Of a DNA stretch of 64,000 bases, positions 26,308 through 35,388 are shown piece by piece. This DNA comes from Lentisphaerae bacterium GWF2_50_93 (GTDB lineage Bacteria > Verrucomicrobiota > Lentisphaeria > Victivallales > GWF2-50-93), in contig MHBI01000058.1 of assembly GCA_001804815.1 (NCBI GenBank), positions 29,943 to 93,942 of the forward strand. The letters are read 5' to 3'. The notes beneath the pieces are model-generated. The model was not told the DNA's origin and made no database searches. It saw nothing but the letters and a program-made list of their open reading frames with translations. The position numbers and the translations under genes are program-made. How positions within the stretch are numbered: position 1 is the stretch's first letter; the number at the start of each line of letters is the position of its first letter.

Positions 26308-26871
26308 ATGAAGATTTCCACAAAATCTATTCTGATACTTATATCAGGTTTTGCATTTGCTTTGCTTGTCGGTGCAGTAGTTTTTATTTTACTTTTCTTT
26401 ATTCATGCAAAAAATTATGGTATAATGCTCGCTCCGGAAGTCTATACGGATAAGAAGGCAAGGGAGTCCTTCAGAGACGGAAACAGGGGCCTGCCAGATC
26501 TTCCGCCCACAGCAAACAAGCTCTTGTTCATTCAAGGCGGAGGATGCGACCCTATATATTACATGGCCTTTTCAGCAGCGAAGGAAGATTGCAACAAATA
26601 CATTAGTGATTTCTCCAGGGAGCACGGCTCCCTGACAAGGAAGGATTTTTTCTGCTCTTTAAAAAAGGATTCAAATTTCCCGTCTGTATCATATTCTCTC
26701 AAATGGGACGGTTTCACTCCACATCTTTATGGCAAGTACGATGAACAATGGCCAAGGGACTATTGGAAGATAAACGATGTCAAAGAAGGTTCTTATTTTG
26801 AAGACCAGTTTCTTTTTCTCCTTTATGATACTGAAAATCTAAGGATATATATAATAACTTATACTATATAA
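26308..26871 (+). CDS. Membrane-anchored protein of unknown function
   Basis: 187 residues. N-terminal hydrophobic stretch (about 8-34: SILILISGFAFALLVGAVV) then an outward-facing, aromatic-rich domain with three cysteines. Not recognised. ATG 26308 is taken because an upstream extension to 26251 would run through the carbamoyltransferase remnant. It lies between that remnant and a toxin-antitoxin pair and could be part of the transferred material. Confidence 0.55.
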   Translation: MKISTKSILILISGFAFALLVGAVVFILLFFIHAKNYGIMLAPEVYTDKKARESFRDGNRGLPDLPPTANKLLFIQGGGCDPIYYMAFSAAKEDCNKYISDFSREHGSLTRKDFFCSLKKDSNFPSVSYSLKWDGFTPHLYGKYDEQWPRDYWKINDVKEGSYFEDQFLFLLYDTENLRIYIITYTI

Positions 26872-26876
26872 GCTAC

Positions 26877-26905
26877 TTGACTTAGTCCACGACTTAGTCT
26901 ATATT
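26877..26905 (+). promoter_or_regulatory. Promoter with two GACTTAGTC operators
   Basis: TTGACT (26877-26882) and TATATT (26900-26905) are 17 bases apart. The perfect palindrome GACTTAGTC occurs twice, at 26879-26887 and 26891-26899, overlapping the -35 box and filling the spacer. A dimer bound at both, 12 bases centre to centre, would exclude RNA polymerase. Confidence 0.75.
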
Positions 26906-26926
26906 TACACGCAATAGGAAATGAAT

Positions 26927-27157
26927 ATGATATCAGTAAATATACATCATGCAAAAACACATCTTTCTAGTCTGCTTGCGAGAGTCGCAGCGGGCGAAGA
27001 AATAATCATTGCAAAATCCGGAAAGCCATTGGCGAAGCTAACGCATTTGGATTCCTCTCCCAAGAAAAGGATTCCAGGCTTGGATCGCGGCATGTTCAAA
27101 GTATCCGATGACTTCGATGAAGAAGATGAAAATATTAACAAGATGTTCTACGGATGA
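26927..27157 (+). CDS. Phd/YefM-like antitoxin
   Basis: 76 residues: MISVNIHHAKTHLSSLLARVAAGEEI.. is the Phd/YefM N-terminal dimerisation and DNA-binding fold, followed by KSGKPLAKL and an acidic tail (DDFDEEDENINKM) that would occupy the toxin. ATG 26927 is preferred over ATG 26921 because AGGA lies 7 bases before it and touches the earlier ATG. ATGA overlap with the toxin. Confidence 0.88.
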   Translation: MISVNIHHAKTHLSSLLARVAAGEEIIIAKSGKPLAKLTHLDSSPKKRIPGLDRGMFKVSDDFDEEDENINKMFYG

Positions 27158-27546
27158 AGGCACTTCTTGATACTCATTGCTGGCTATGGTGGCTCACAGA
27201 ACCTGAAAAGCTCTCGGATAAGGTGATCGGTATCATTGAATCTCCGGACAATGAAATCTTCATTTCGTCCGCAAGTTCATGGGAAATCGCCATCAAATAT
27301 GCCAGCGGGAAACTTCCTCTACCTGAAAAACCGGAATACTATATAATGTCCAGACTTCAACGTGATGGCTTCATGTCTTTGAAAATAGAACACATCCATG
27401 CCCTGAAAGCAGGAGCCCTGCCCCTTCACCACAACGACCCCTTTGACAGGATGTTGATAGCACAAGCACAGGTCGAAAAGATTCCGATAATAACTTCTGA
27501 CAAAAAATTCTCCATGTATGACGTCGAACTAATCCAGGCACGCTGA
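27154..27546 (+). CDS. vapC: VapC-type PIN-domain toxin
   Basis: 130-residue PIN ribonuclease of the common PhdYefM-partnered type: D6 in ALLDTHCWLWWL, E in SSWEIAIKYASGKL, HHNDPFDRMLIAQA and IITSD. All four acidic catalytic positions are present, so the toxin is probably active. Ten bases separate it from the phosphoesterase gene, which may share its transcript. Confidence 0.92.
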   Translation: MKALLDTHCWLWWLTEPEKLSDKVIGIIESPDNEIFISSASSWEIAIKYASGKLPLPEKPEYYIMSRLQRDGFMSLKIEHIHALKAGALPLHHNDPFDRMLIAQAQVEKIPIITSDKKFSMYDVELIQAR

Positions 27547-27555
27547 AAAATTAAT

Positions 27556-29055
27556 ATGCGATACGCGATAATCTCAGATCTCCACGCCAACAAACCTGCA
27601 TTGAAATCCGTCCTTGCAGACATCGCAAGCCACCAGATTGATCAGATCTTATGCCTCGGGGATGTTGTCGGCTACGGACCCAATCCGGCGGAAGTGCTGG
27701 AGCTTGCGTATTCCAAGATCCATTATTTCATACTTGGAAACCATGACGCCGTCATCGGCGGAAAGCTGTCGCCGGACAATTTCAACGACAATGCCAAACG
27801 CCTGATAGACTGGACGAACAGGAATCTTGACGGCAAGGCTGCCAAGTTCTTCAACACCCTGCCACTCGATGCAAAGGGTGATAATTTCCGATGCGCCCAT
27901 GCGGAGTTCGCAAATCCCGGGAGGTTCGGCTACATCTTTGATCCTGCTGACGCCGAAGAATCCTTCAAGACATGTCCGGAACAGCTCTTTTTCGTCGGAC
28001 ACAGCCATGTGCCAGGGATTTTCGTGATGGGTGAAAGCCGGGTGGCCCACTGGCTTGACCCTATGGATTTCGGAATTGAGGATGAAAAAAGATATATTGT
28101 AAATGTCGGTTCGGTCGGACAGCCGCGCGATGACGGCATCCGGGCCTGTTATTGCATTTATGATACGGAACAAAAGGACGTGCTGTTCAAAAAAGTCGCC
28201 TTCGACATCGAAGAGTATATTGGCGAACAGAAAAAGAACAGGATACCTGAGGCGCCTACATATTTCATAGACATCTACCACAAGCAGGCGCCGCGCCCGA
28301 TCAGGGATATAGTTGACTTCCACAGGGTAAGCGCAGAGAAATCCGTAAAAACTGAAATTGAGACTGTCGATCTCCATAAGACTGTTGCCAAGCTCAGAAA
28401 GACAAAAAGGGTCCTCCTGTCACTGCTGCTGATCTGCGCCGCAGTCCTCTTCATTCTCTTATTCGGCTATTCCTATCAGAAATCAGCCGCTGAGAAGGCG
28501 AGAAGTGAGATAAAAAAGCTCCAGAAAACGTCATACGGGAGCCTAGTTTTCTCCAGGGAGAAGATTCCTGCAAGAAGCGAACTGCCTATGGAATTCCCGA
28601 ATCAATCCGGTCCAGTGTCAGAAGCCAGCCCCATCTTGGACTGGCTGATAACCAGCAGCGATCCATCCGCGCAGAAAATCTCCGTTGAAAAGCTGGATAA
28701 CCAGAATTTCCTGCGCATAAGTTCCGGAAGCGCCGGCGAGATATCTGTAAGTTCCAAATCGGTTCCGGTGGAGAAAGGCATGAAGTTCAATGCGTCATGC
28801 CTGGTAATGGGCGAGAATTTCACCTCAGGAAACCTGGAGATTTTAATGGAGCAGCAACTGCCTGACGGAACAAGGAAAACTGTATATCTAGCCCCAATCG
28901 AAAGAGTCAAGAATATCAGCAAATGGAAGAAGACCACCATTCCATCGTCCAGTCCAAAATTAATTCAGGAATCAGGCAGCCTTTTCATAACGGTCCGGGG
29001 ACAGTTCAAGGGAGACGTGATGCTCCGCAAATTCTGTTTTAAGAGGTTTGAATAA
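27556..29055 (+). CDS. Metallophosphoesterase with membrane anchor and outer domain
   Basis: 499 residues. The first 230 or so form a YfcE/Ser-Thr-phosphatase-like two-metal site: SDLHANKPA, GDVVGYGPNP, GNHD, then VGHSH and NVGSVGQPRD. This is the family of cytosolic phosphodiesterases. A membrane helix follows at about 285-306 and then a domain of some 190 residues that would lie outside the inner membrane and looks like a beta-sandwich. The fusion would link a cytoplasmic phosphoesterase to an envelope domain; I know no named function for it. It overlaps the next gene by TAATG. Confidence 0.8.
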   Translation: MRYAIISDLHANKPALKSVLADIASHQIDQILCLGDVVGYGPNPAEVLELAYSKIHYFILGNHDAVIGGKLSPDNFNDNAKRLIDWTNRNLDGKAAKFFNTLPLDAKGDNFRCAHAEFANPGRFGYIFDPADAEESFKTCPEQLFFVGHSHVPGIFVMGESRVAHWLDPMDFGIEDEKRYIVNVGSVGQPRDDGIRACYCIYDTEQKDVLFKKVAFDIEEYIGEQKKNRIPEAPTYFIDIYHKQAPRPIRDIVDFHRVSAEKSVKTEIETVDLHKTVAKLRKTKRVLLSLLLICAAVLFILLFGYSYQKSAAEKARSEIKKLQKTSYGSLVFSREKIPARSELPMEFPNQSGPVSEASPILDWLITSSDPSAQKISVEKLDNQNFLRISSGSAGEISVSSKSVPVEKGMKFNASCLVMGENFTSGNLEILMEQQLPDGTRKTVYLAPIERVKNISKWKKTTIPSSSPKLIQESGSLFITVRGQFKGDVMLRKFCFKRFE

Positions 29056-30248
29056 TGAAGATCGCACATCTCATAGCCCAGTTCTACCCGTATTTCGGCG
29101 GGGCGGAGATCTGCGTACACAACGTGTGCAGGACGCTCTCCGACTCCGGGCACAGCGCGACTGTCATCTGCACCACTCCTCCTGCCGCCAGAAAGCCTGA
29201 TCTGAACTACGAAATAATCCATCTCTTCTCGAGGACCAGCGGTCTTCTCAGGGAAATGCCATTCATCGGCAAATATTATCTTGAATACGAGTTGTCGAGG
29301 CTTCAGAGAAAACACAAGTTCGATCTCTGGCAGGTTACGATGGGGTATCCTCTCGCCATTTATGCTGTTGATTTCTTCAGGAGGAACAAAATCCCATGTG
29401 TACTGAGATGCTGTGGAGAGGACATACAGAAATATCCGTCAATAGGCTATGGATACAGGCTCGATGACGGAATCGACTCCCTTGTCAAATCCAAATATCC
29501 TCTCTTCGACGGTTTCGTCGCACTGACCCCCGATGTCAGGGAGGAATATGAAAAACTTGGAATTCCCAATGAGAAAATACGGATAATTCCAAACGGCGTT
29601 GACACTGCGAAATTCGCAGATATCAAATCCAGGCTCGACAGGAAAGCGGTGAGGAGGAAATTTGGACTGGATGAGAACAAGGTCCTGATACTCACTGTTG
29701 GCAGATATCATCCCAAAAAAGGATTCGACCTGATTCCTGCCGTCGCGCAGATCCTAAAAGACAAAGGTCTCGATTTCCAATGGATTGTAGCAGGCATGAA
29801 CACTTCCGAAATACTCAGGAAGTTCCCTGGCAGATGCGGAGACGTGAAATCCATCGAGAATTTCGCGAAATCTGGCGGGGAGACATTTTCGCTTCCTTCG
29901 AACGATCTGATAGAGCTTTACTGCGCCTCGGATATTTTCGTCCTTCCAACACTCATTGAGACCTTCGGAATGGTCCTTGTCGAGGCTATGGCGGCCGGAC
30001 TGCCCATAGTTACAACAGATGCACCAGGAGTCAGGGATGTGATATCTGACAATGTCAACGGACTCAAGGCGCCTGCAGGAAATCCTGAAGCCCTTGCCGA
30101 CGCGGTCTGCTCTCTCATAAAAGACACTGCATTGTCAGGCAGATTGTCTGAAACTTCAATCAGGCAGGCAAAAGAATTTTATGACTGGAAATCAGTTACA
30201 GGAAAGTATATCCTTCTCTATGGAGATATTTTAAAGGTGTATTCTTAA
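29055..30248 (+). CDS. Glycosyltransferase family 4
   Basis: 397 residues. N-terminal lobe start KIAHLIAQFYPYFGGAEICVHN, interdomain IPNGVDTAKF, then LTVGRYHPKKGFDL opening the donor lobe, and PTLIETFGMVLVEAMAAGLPIV as the EX7E motif of GT4 enzymes. It starts on the last base of the phosphoesterase gene and ends one base before the next asparagine synthase. Confidence 0.92.
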   Translation: MKIAHLIAQFYPYFGGAEICVHNVCRTLSDSGHSATVICTTPPAARKPDLNYEIIHLFSRTSGLLREMPFIGKYYLEYELSRLQRKHKFDLWQVTMGYPLAIYAVDFFRRNKIPCVLRCCGEDIQKYPSIGYGYRLDDGIDSLVKSKYPLFDGFVALTPDVREEYEKLGIPNEKIRIIPNGVDTAKFADIKSRLDRKAVRRKFGLDENKVLILTVGRYHPKKGFDLIPAVAQILKDKGLDFQWIVAGMNTSEILRKFPGRCGDVKSIENFAKSGGETFSLPSNDLIELYCASDIFVLPTLIETFGMVLVEAMAAGLPIVTTDAPGVRDVISDNVNGLKAPAGNPEALADAVCSLIKDTALSGRLSETSIRQAKEFYDWKSVTGKYILLYGDILKVYS

Positions 30249-30249
30249 G

Positions 30250-32163
30250 ATGTGCGGAATCAGCGGTTTTTACAATTATCAAAGACCTGAAGCCGGGGAT
30301 ATTCTCGGCCGGATGAACACGTCCCTGTCCCACAGGGGGCCCGACGGAGAGGGTATTTTCCTTGAAGACGGGATCGGGCTTGCCCACCGGCGTCTTGCAA
30401 TAATCGACATTGCGACAGGCTATCAGCCCATGACTTCGTCCGATGGCAGATACGTCACTGTCTTCAATGGCGAAATCTACAATTATATTGAATTGAAGGA
30501 GGAGCTGTCAGCACAGGGCTCAGTATTCAAGACTTCCTCCGACACGGAAGTCATCGCAGAGGCCTTGAAGGTCTGGGGTATAGAAAAGGCCCTGGTCAAA
30601 TTCAGAGGGATGTTCGCCTTTGCCGTATTGGACAGGAAGGACAGGACTCTTTATCTCGCGAGGGACAGGACTGGGATAAAACCCCTTTACTGGGCTGAAA
30701 AGAATAAAAGCGTATTTTTCGCATCTGAAATAAAGGCCCTCCTGAATGTCCCGGAAATTTCAAGGAAGGCCGACGTGTCAAGCATGAACGATTTCCTGAC
30801 ACTCGGGTTCACAATTCCACCGAAGTCGATCTGGAAGGACATGAAATGCTTTCCGCCGGCACATTATGCCGTCATCAAGGCAAACGGAGAGACCTGCCTC
30901 CGAAGATACTGGGAGCTTAATCTATCAGAAAAGGAAACATCCCTGGATCAGGCGGTGGAGGACGTAGAGGAAAAACTTGCCGACGCCCTGAAATACCATG
31001 TGAGGTCTGATGTCCCCCTGGGTGCCTTCCTTTCGGGCGGCATTGATTCCTCCCTTCTTGTCTATCTCCTCAAGAAAAAGGGGATCGTCGACAAAATCAG
31101 CACCTTCAATGTGAAATTCTCCGACAACGCCTTTGATGAATCCCCGTATGCGGAGGAAGTCTCAAAAATCATCGGCACCGACCATCATGTGCTTGAGATA
31201 AGCGAAGGGACGCCGGAAATCCTTGAAAAGATCCTGCTTCAGTATGACGAACCTTTCGGCGACAGTTCCTGCATACCAACATACTTGATCAGCCAGAGGA
31301 TGAGAGAACATGTCAAGACAGTAATTTCAGGAGATGGAGGCGATGAACTTTTCGGTGGATATGACCGGATACGGAACTCCCGCATCTTATATGGCCTGAA
31401 GAATCTTCCATTCAAGAGCCTGGCTTCCGGAATGCTTTTGGCCATCAGTCCCATGATTGGAAAAGACAGATACCGGAAATACAGCAAGGTCATCTCATTT
31501 TCGAAGGCCGAACTGCCGGAGCTTTTCTGCCTGCTCCATACTTACTTCAGCGAGAAGGACAAGGAATCCATGCTGACGAGCTCCTTCCTGGAAGCCGTCA
31601 GGAAGGAAAGCCCGTCATGGAAAAGCATGTCCGAGTACATACCTGAAAACCGCGGCGCACGCGTTGAGAACCTCATGCTGGGGATGGAATTCAATCTGAA
31701 TCTCCATGCCGATTACCTCAGAAAGGTGGATATTGCAAGTTCCGCGCACGGCATCGAGGTCAGGGTGCCTTTCCTTGACAATGAAGTCATTGACTTTTCA
31801 GCGCAGCTCCCACTCAAACTGAAAATAAGTTCGGGCGAGGACAAGCATCTCCTGAGGGAGGCTTTCAGAAGGCATATATCGCCTGGATTAGGCTCCAGGA
31901 AAAAACAGGGGTTCGGCATTCCGTTCGATTCCTGGTGCAACGGCCGGATGCGCGGCCATATCAAGGATCTGCTTTTCTCGGATCCTGCTGGAGAAGGACT
32001 GTGGCGGGTCGTCGACAGGAAAGAGGTGCTGGCCCTTCATGAAGCCTTTTCATCCCCTTCGACGCGCGACTACGGGTTGCTGAGCAGGCATCAGATCTAC
32101 CAGAGGATATTCATGCTGTGCGGGCTCCAGACATGGATCAGGAAATTCAATCCGGAATTCTAA
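30250..32163 (+). CDS. asnB: Asparagine synthase-like amidotransferase
   Basis: 637 residues, the most canonical of the five copies: Cys2 in MCGISGFYN, LSHRGPDGEG, VFNGEIYNYIEL, the synthetase P-loop LSGGIDSSL (S262) and SGDGGDELFGGY. It is the form common in exopolysaccharide operons (the PEP-CTERM/XrtA-associated asparagine synthases). Glycan amidation is more likely than asparagine supply. It shares one base with the next glycosyltransferase (TAATG). Confidence 0.92.
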   Translation: MCGISGFYNYQRPEAGDILGRMNTSLSHRGPDGEGIFLEDGIGLAHRRLAIIDIATGYQPMTSSDGRYVTVFNGEIYNYIELKEELSAQGSVFKTSSDTEVIAEALKVWGIEKALVKFRGMFAFAVLDRKDRTLYLARDRTGIKPLYWAEKNKSVFFASEIKALLNVPEISRKADVSSMNDFLTLGFTIPPKSIWKDMKCFPPAHYAVIKANGETCLRRYWELNLSEKETSLDQAVEDVEEKLADALKYHVRSDVPLGAFLSGGIDSSLLVYLLKKKGIVDKISTFNVKFSDNAFDESPYAEEVSKIIGTDHHVLEISEGTPEILEKILLQYDEPFGDSSCIPTYLISQRMREHVKTVISGDGGDELFGGYDRIRNSRILYGLKNLPFKSLASGMLLAISPMIGKDRYRKYSKVISFSKAELPELFCLLHTYFSEKDKESMLTSSFLEAVRKESPSWKSMSEYIPENRGARVENLMLGMEFNLNLHADYLRKVDIASSAHGIEVRVPFLDNEVIDFSAQLPLKLKISSGEDKHLLREAFRRHISPGLGSRKKQGFGIPFDSWCNGRMRGHIKDLLFSDPAGEGLWRVVDRKEVLALHEAFSSPSTRDYGLLSRHQIYQRIFMLCGLQTWIRKFNPEF

Positions 32164-33293
32164 TGCAAAAAGATAAGATTAAAATCGTCTGCCTGATCGG
32201 CCAGCTTGGAAATGGAGGTTCGGAAAAACAGCTGTACCTGTTCCTGAAATATCTGGACATGGACAAGTTCGAACCAACGATAATTGTCAGTTCAAAAGTC
32301 AAGGGAGTATGGGAGGAAAGAATACGGAATGACATTGCCTGCAAGATCATATTTCTGGGAAGCACCCCCACTCCCGTGCTTAAAATAATCAAATACAAAT
32401 ATCTGCTCCTGAAGATCAGGCCCGATCTCGTCTTCAGCTGGAGTTTCTACACAAACGCATTTCATGCCCTTGACTTCGGAAAAAGCAACTTCATAGGTTC
32501 CCTGCGGACACAGATTTCCTCGGCGGGTCCGGAACTCTCATCCTTCCATCTCAAACATTCAATGTCCCCGGATTATTTCGTGGTCAACTCCCATATGCTG
32601 GGGAAAGATCTTGCTGACAATGGAATCCCGCAGTCAAAGGTGAACGTCATCCATAATATCTTTGAACCCAGCGCATCCCATGATTCCATCTCCGCACTTT
32701 CCCAGAGGAGATCAGACATCAGGAAACAGCATGGAATACTTGACGATGACATACTTGTCGCAGGCGCGGGCAGGAATTCGGTTGACAAGGATTTCCATCT
32801 GTTTGTCAAGGTCTTCGCAGAAGCCAGCGCTTCAAATTCAAAGCTGAAGGCGATTCTCATCGGAGCAGGAGGGCTCGGTGTCAAAGACGAAATCACCGGT
32901 CGCGGACTGGGTGGCAAATTCATAATAACCGGGGAAATACCATACGCAAAGGACATGCTCCCCTGTGCAGATATATTCTTCCTTTCATCGATGTATGAGG
33001 GGATGCCCAACGTCCTTCTTGAAGCAATAGACGCAGGATGTGCCGTACTTTCAATGGACGTAGGGGGAGTCAGGGACATAATCGGGGAGGACAATCCCTG
33101 TTTCAATCAGATAGTTGCACGCAGCAGGGATGTCCAGGAAGCTTCCAGGATGTTGTTGAGCCTGGCAGGCAACAGGGAACTGATGATGAAAATATCTGAC
33201 TACAACCGTGAATTCCGCCTGATTAATTTTACACACACCAGAATAATGCCGGAATACTACAGGCTTTTCAAATCAGTCCTCTCTTCAAATTAG
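32163..33293 (+). CDS. Glycosyltransferase family 4
   Basis: 376 residues beginning KIKIVCLIGQLGNGGSEKQLYL, the start usual for GT4 proteins of polysaccharide loci; later LVAGAGRNSVDKDFHL (donor lobe entry) and LSSMYEGMPNVLLEAIDAGCAV (EX7E). ATG 32163 is taken on TAATG coupling; an upstream frame to 32118 is only overlap with the asparagine synthase. Confidence 0.9.
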   Translation: MQKDKIKIVCLIGQLGNGGSEKQLYLFLKYLDMDKFEPTIIVSSKVKGVWEERIRNDIACKIIFLGSTPTPVLKIIKYKYLLLKIRPDLVFSWSFYTNAFHALDFGKSNFIGSLRTQISSAGPELSSFHLKHSMSPDYFVVNSHMLGKDLADNGIPQSKVNVIHNIFEPSASHDSISALSQRRSDIRKQHGILDDDILVAGAGRNSVDKDFHLFVKVFAEASASNSKLKAILIGAGGLGVKDEITGRGLGGKFIITGEIPYAKDMLPCADIFFLSSMYEGMPNVLLEAIDAGCAVLSMDVGGVRDIIGEDNPCFNQIVARSRDVQEASRMLLSLAGNRELMMKISDYNREFRLINFTHTRIMPEYYRLFKSVLSSN

Positions 33294-33358
33294 TCAAAAT
33301 GCATCTCCAGCAATATATTATCCGCCTCAAATATTAATCCTAACATAATGAGAAAAAT

Positions 33359-35017
33359 ATGAAAGCATCAAAAACAGCCTTGATTGGAGCCGGTTACTGG
33401 GGAAAGAACATAGCCAGGAGCCTTCACGAACTAGGAGTCCTCAACACCATATGCGATTCATCCGACGACGTAAAGACAAATTTGAAGAAACAGTATCCCG
33501 ACGTGTCGTTCACAGGCGATTTCAATTCGGTGCTGGCGGACAAGGGAATCGAGGCCGTTTTCATCGCGTCCCCCGCCGTGATGCATTTCGAGCAGGCAAG
33601 GAAGGCTTTGTCAGCCGGAAAGCATGTGTTCGTTGAAAAACCACTTTCCCTGAAGGTGGAAGACGCCGAAGAGCTGATAAAGCTCGCTGAAGCCCAGAAG
33701 AAAATTCTTTTCGTCGGGCATATCCTGCACTACCATCCCGCCGTGATCAAGATGAAGAAGATCATCGCAGAAGGCACTATCGGAAAACTCCAGTATATCT
33801 ATTCCAACCGCCTCAACCTCGGAAAAATACGCACGGAGGAGAACATCCTCTGGTCATTCGCCCCGCATGATATCTCCATCATCCTTTCCCTGATCGGAGA
33901 AGAACCTTCGTACATAGACTGTTCCGGAAACAATTTTCTACATCCCGACATCTCCGACATCACCATGACCAACCTTAAATTCCCGACAGGCGTTGGCGCG
34001 CACATCTTCGTAAGCTGGCTTAATCCAGTCAAGGAACAGAAGCTTATTGTAACAGGCTCGAAAGGCATGCTTGTCTTCGAGGACACAAAAGCCACGGACG
34101 AAAAACTTGTCTTCTATCCTCACACAATCGAGTGGAAGAACGGTATTCCTGTCCCTCAGAAGGCGGATCCTTCCTTCATAAAGATCTCCGACATCTGGGA
34201 GGAACCCCTCAAAGCTGAGTGCAGCGCCTTCCTCAAGGCCATTGAAACTGGGAAAGAGCCTCTTACTTCAGGCAAGGAGGGCTTGAAAGTCCTCAAGGTA
34301 CTGAAGGCTTGCCAGACCTCCATAGAACTGCATGTCAAAAACAAACCCGATACGAAGGACAAAATGAAAACCCTCCCTTATTTCGCACATGAGACAGCCT
34401 ATGTCGATGAAGGGGCAAGCATAGGCAAAGGTACCAAGATCTGGCATTTCTCCCACATCTACAAAGGTGCTATCATAGGTGAAAACTGCATCCTAGGACA
34501 GAATGTAAGCATCGCAGACGGCGTAAAGATGGGAAACAATATCAAGATCCAGAACAATGTTTCAATCTACACCGGCGCCATAGTGGAGGACGATGTGTTC
34601 TTCGGACCTTCATGCGTCCTGACCAATGTAACGAATCCAAGAAGCCAGGTGCTGCGCCATTCGCTTTATGAAAAGACCATCTTCAAACGCGGAACAACGA
34701 TTGGCGCCAACGCTACAGTCGTGTGTGGCATCACACTCGGCAGGTACAGTTTCATAGCCGCGGGCGCAGTCGTCGCCAAGGATGTCCCGGACTATGCCAT
34801 GATGGTAGGTGTCCCGGCAAAACAGAAGGGCTGGATGAGCCGTCATGGGCATCTCCTCAAGAATCCTGACAAGGACGGCATCATGACCTGCCCTGAAAGC
34901 GGTTACAAGTACAAGGAGGTCAAGCCGGGCGTCCTCAAATGCCTCGACCTCGACGAGGAAGCGCCCCTGCCCGAGGACAAGAAGCTGGGCAAGAAGACCT
35001 ACGATGAGTTCAAATAA
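33359..35017 (+). CDS. WlbA-WlbB fusion: sugar 3-dehydrogenase plus N-acetyltransferase
   Basis: 552 residues made of two enzymes. Residues 1-330: Gfo/Idh/MocA dehydrogenase (LIGAGYWGKNIARSL, FVEKPLSL), like WlbA/WbpB, which oxidises C3 of UDP-GlcNAcA. Residues 345-510: left-handed beta-helix acetyltransferase (IGKGTKIWHFSHIYKGAIIG, AAGAVVAKDVPDYAMMVG), like WlbB/WbpD. These steps flank the WlbC aminotransferase reaction, supplied by the gene at 37425. A short C-terminal extension follows the helix domain. Separate proteins in Bordetella and Pseudomonas, fused here. Confidence 0.9.
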   Translation: MKASKTALIGAGYWGKNIARSLHELGVLNTICDSSDDVKTNLKKQYPDVSFTGDFNSVLADKGIEAVFIASPAVMHFEQARKALSAGKHVFVEKPLSLKVEDAEELIKLAEAQKKILFVGHILHYHPAVIKMKKIIAEGTIGKLQYIYSNRLNLGKIRTEENILWSFAPHDISIILSLIGEEPSYIDCSGNNFLHPDISDITMTNLKFPTGVGAHIFVSWLNPVKEQKLIVTGSKGMLVFEDTKATDEKLVFYPHTIEWKNGIPVPQKADPSFIKISDIWEEPLKAECSAFLKAIETGKEPLTSGKEGLKVLKVLKACQTSIELHVKNKPDTKDKMKTLPYFAHETAYVDEGASIGKGTKIWHFSHIYKGAIIGENCILGQNVSIADGVKMGNNIKIQNNVSIYTGAIVEDDVFFGPSCVLTNVTNPRSQVLRHSLYEKTIFKRGTTIGANATVVCGITLGRYSFIAAGAVVAKDVPDYAMMVGVPAKQKGWMSRHGHLLKNPDKDGIMTCPESGYKYKEVKPGVLKCLDLDEEAPLPEDKKLGKKTYDEFK

Positions 35018-35048
35018 TATAAATTCCTGACGGAATTCATATGTCATC

Positions 35049-35076
35049 TTGATATCGTGGCATTATCGTGTACTCT
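35049..35076 (+). promoter_or_regulatory. Promoter with TATCGTG direct repeats
   Basis: TTGATA (35049-35054) and TACTCT (35071-35076), 16 apart, with TATCGTG at 35053-35059 and 35064-35070, exactly 11 bases apart, in the spacer. Two tandem antitoxin sites on one helix face are likely. GAGG lies about 7 bases before ATG 35101. Confidence 0.55.
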
Positions 35077-35100
35077 ATTGTGTAACAACTGAGGATCAAC

Positions 35101-35388
35101 ATGAAATTTCTTACCGTCAGAGAACTCCGCGGCAATTGCGCCAAAGTATGGAAACAGTTGCCTGAGGAAATGGAAATGGTTGTCACAAACAATGGAAAAC
35201 CTGTCGCCATCCTTTCTTCAGTTGCCGAATCTAATCTTGAGGAAAGTCTTTCCTCCATACGTCGTGCACGGGCCACCCAGGCAGTACTCAAAATGCAGGA
35301 GAAATCAGCACGTATTGGCTTGGATAAGATAACTTCCATTGATATAGACACCGAAATCGCCGAAGTCAGACGGACCCGCAGGAGATGA
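35101..35388 (+). CDS. Phd/YefM-like antitoxin
   Basis: 95 residues: MKFLTVRELRGNCAKVWKQL and VVTNNGKPVAILSS form the Phd/YefM DNA-binding fold, followed by a helical basic tail ending in RRTRRR. The basic end differs from the acidic tails of the other two copies. Preceded by GAGG and overlapping the toxin by ATGA. Confidence 0.85.
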   Translation: MKFLTVRELRGNCAKVWKQLPEEMEMVVTNNGKPVAILSSVAESNLEESLSSIRRARATQAVLKMQEKSARIGLDKITSIDIDTEIAEVRRTRRR

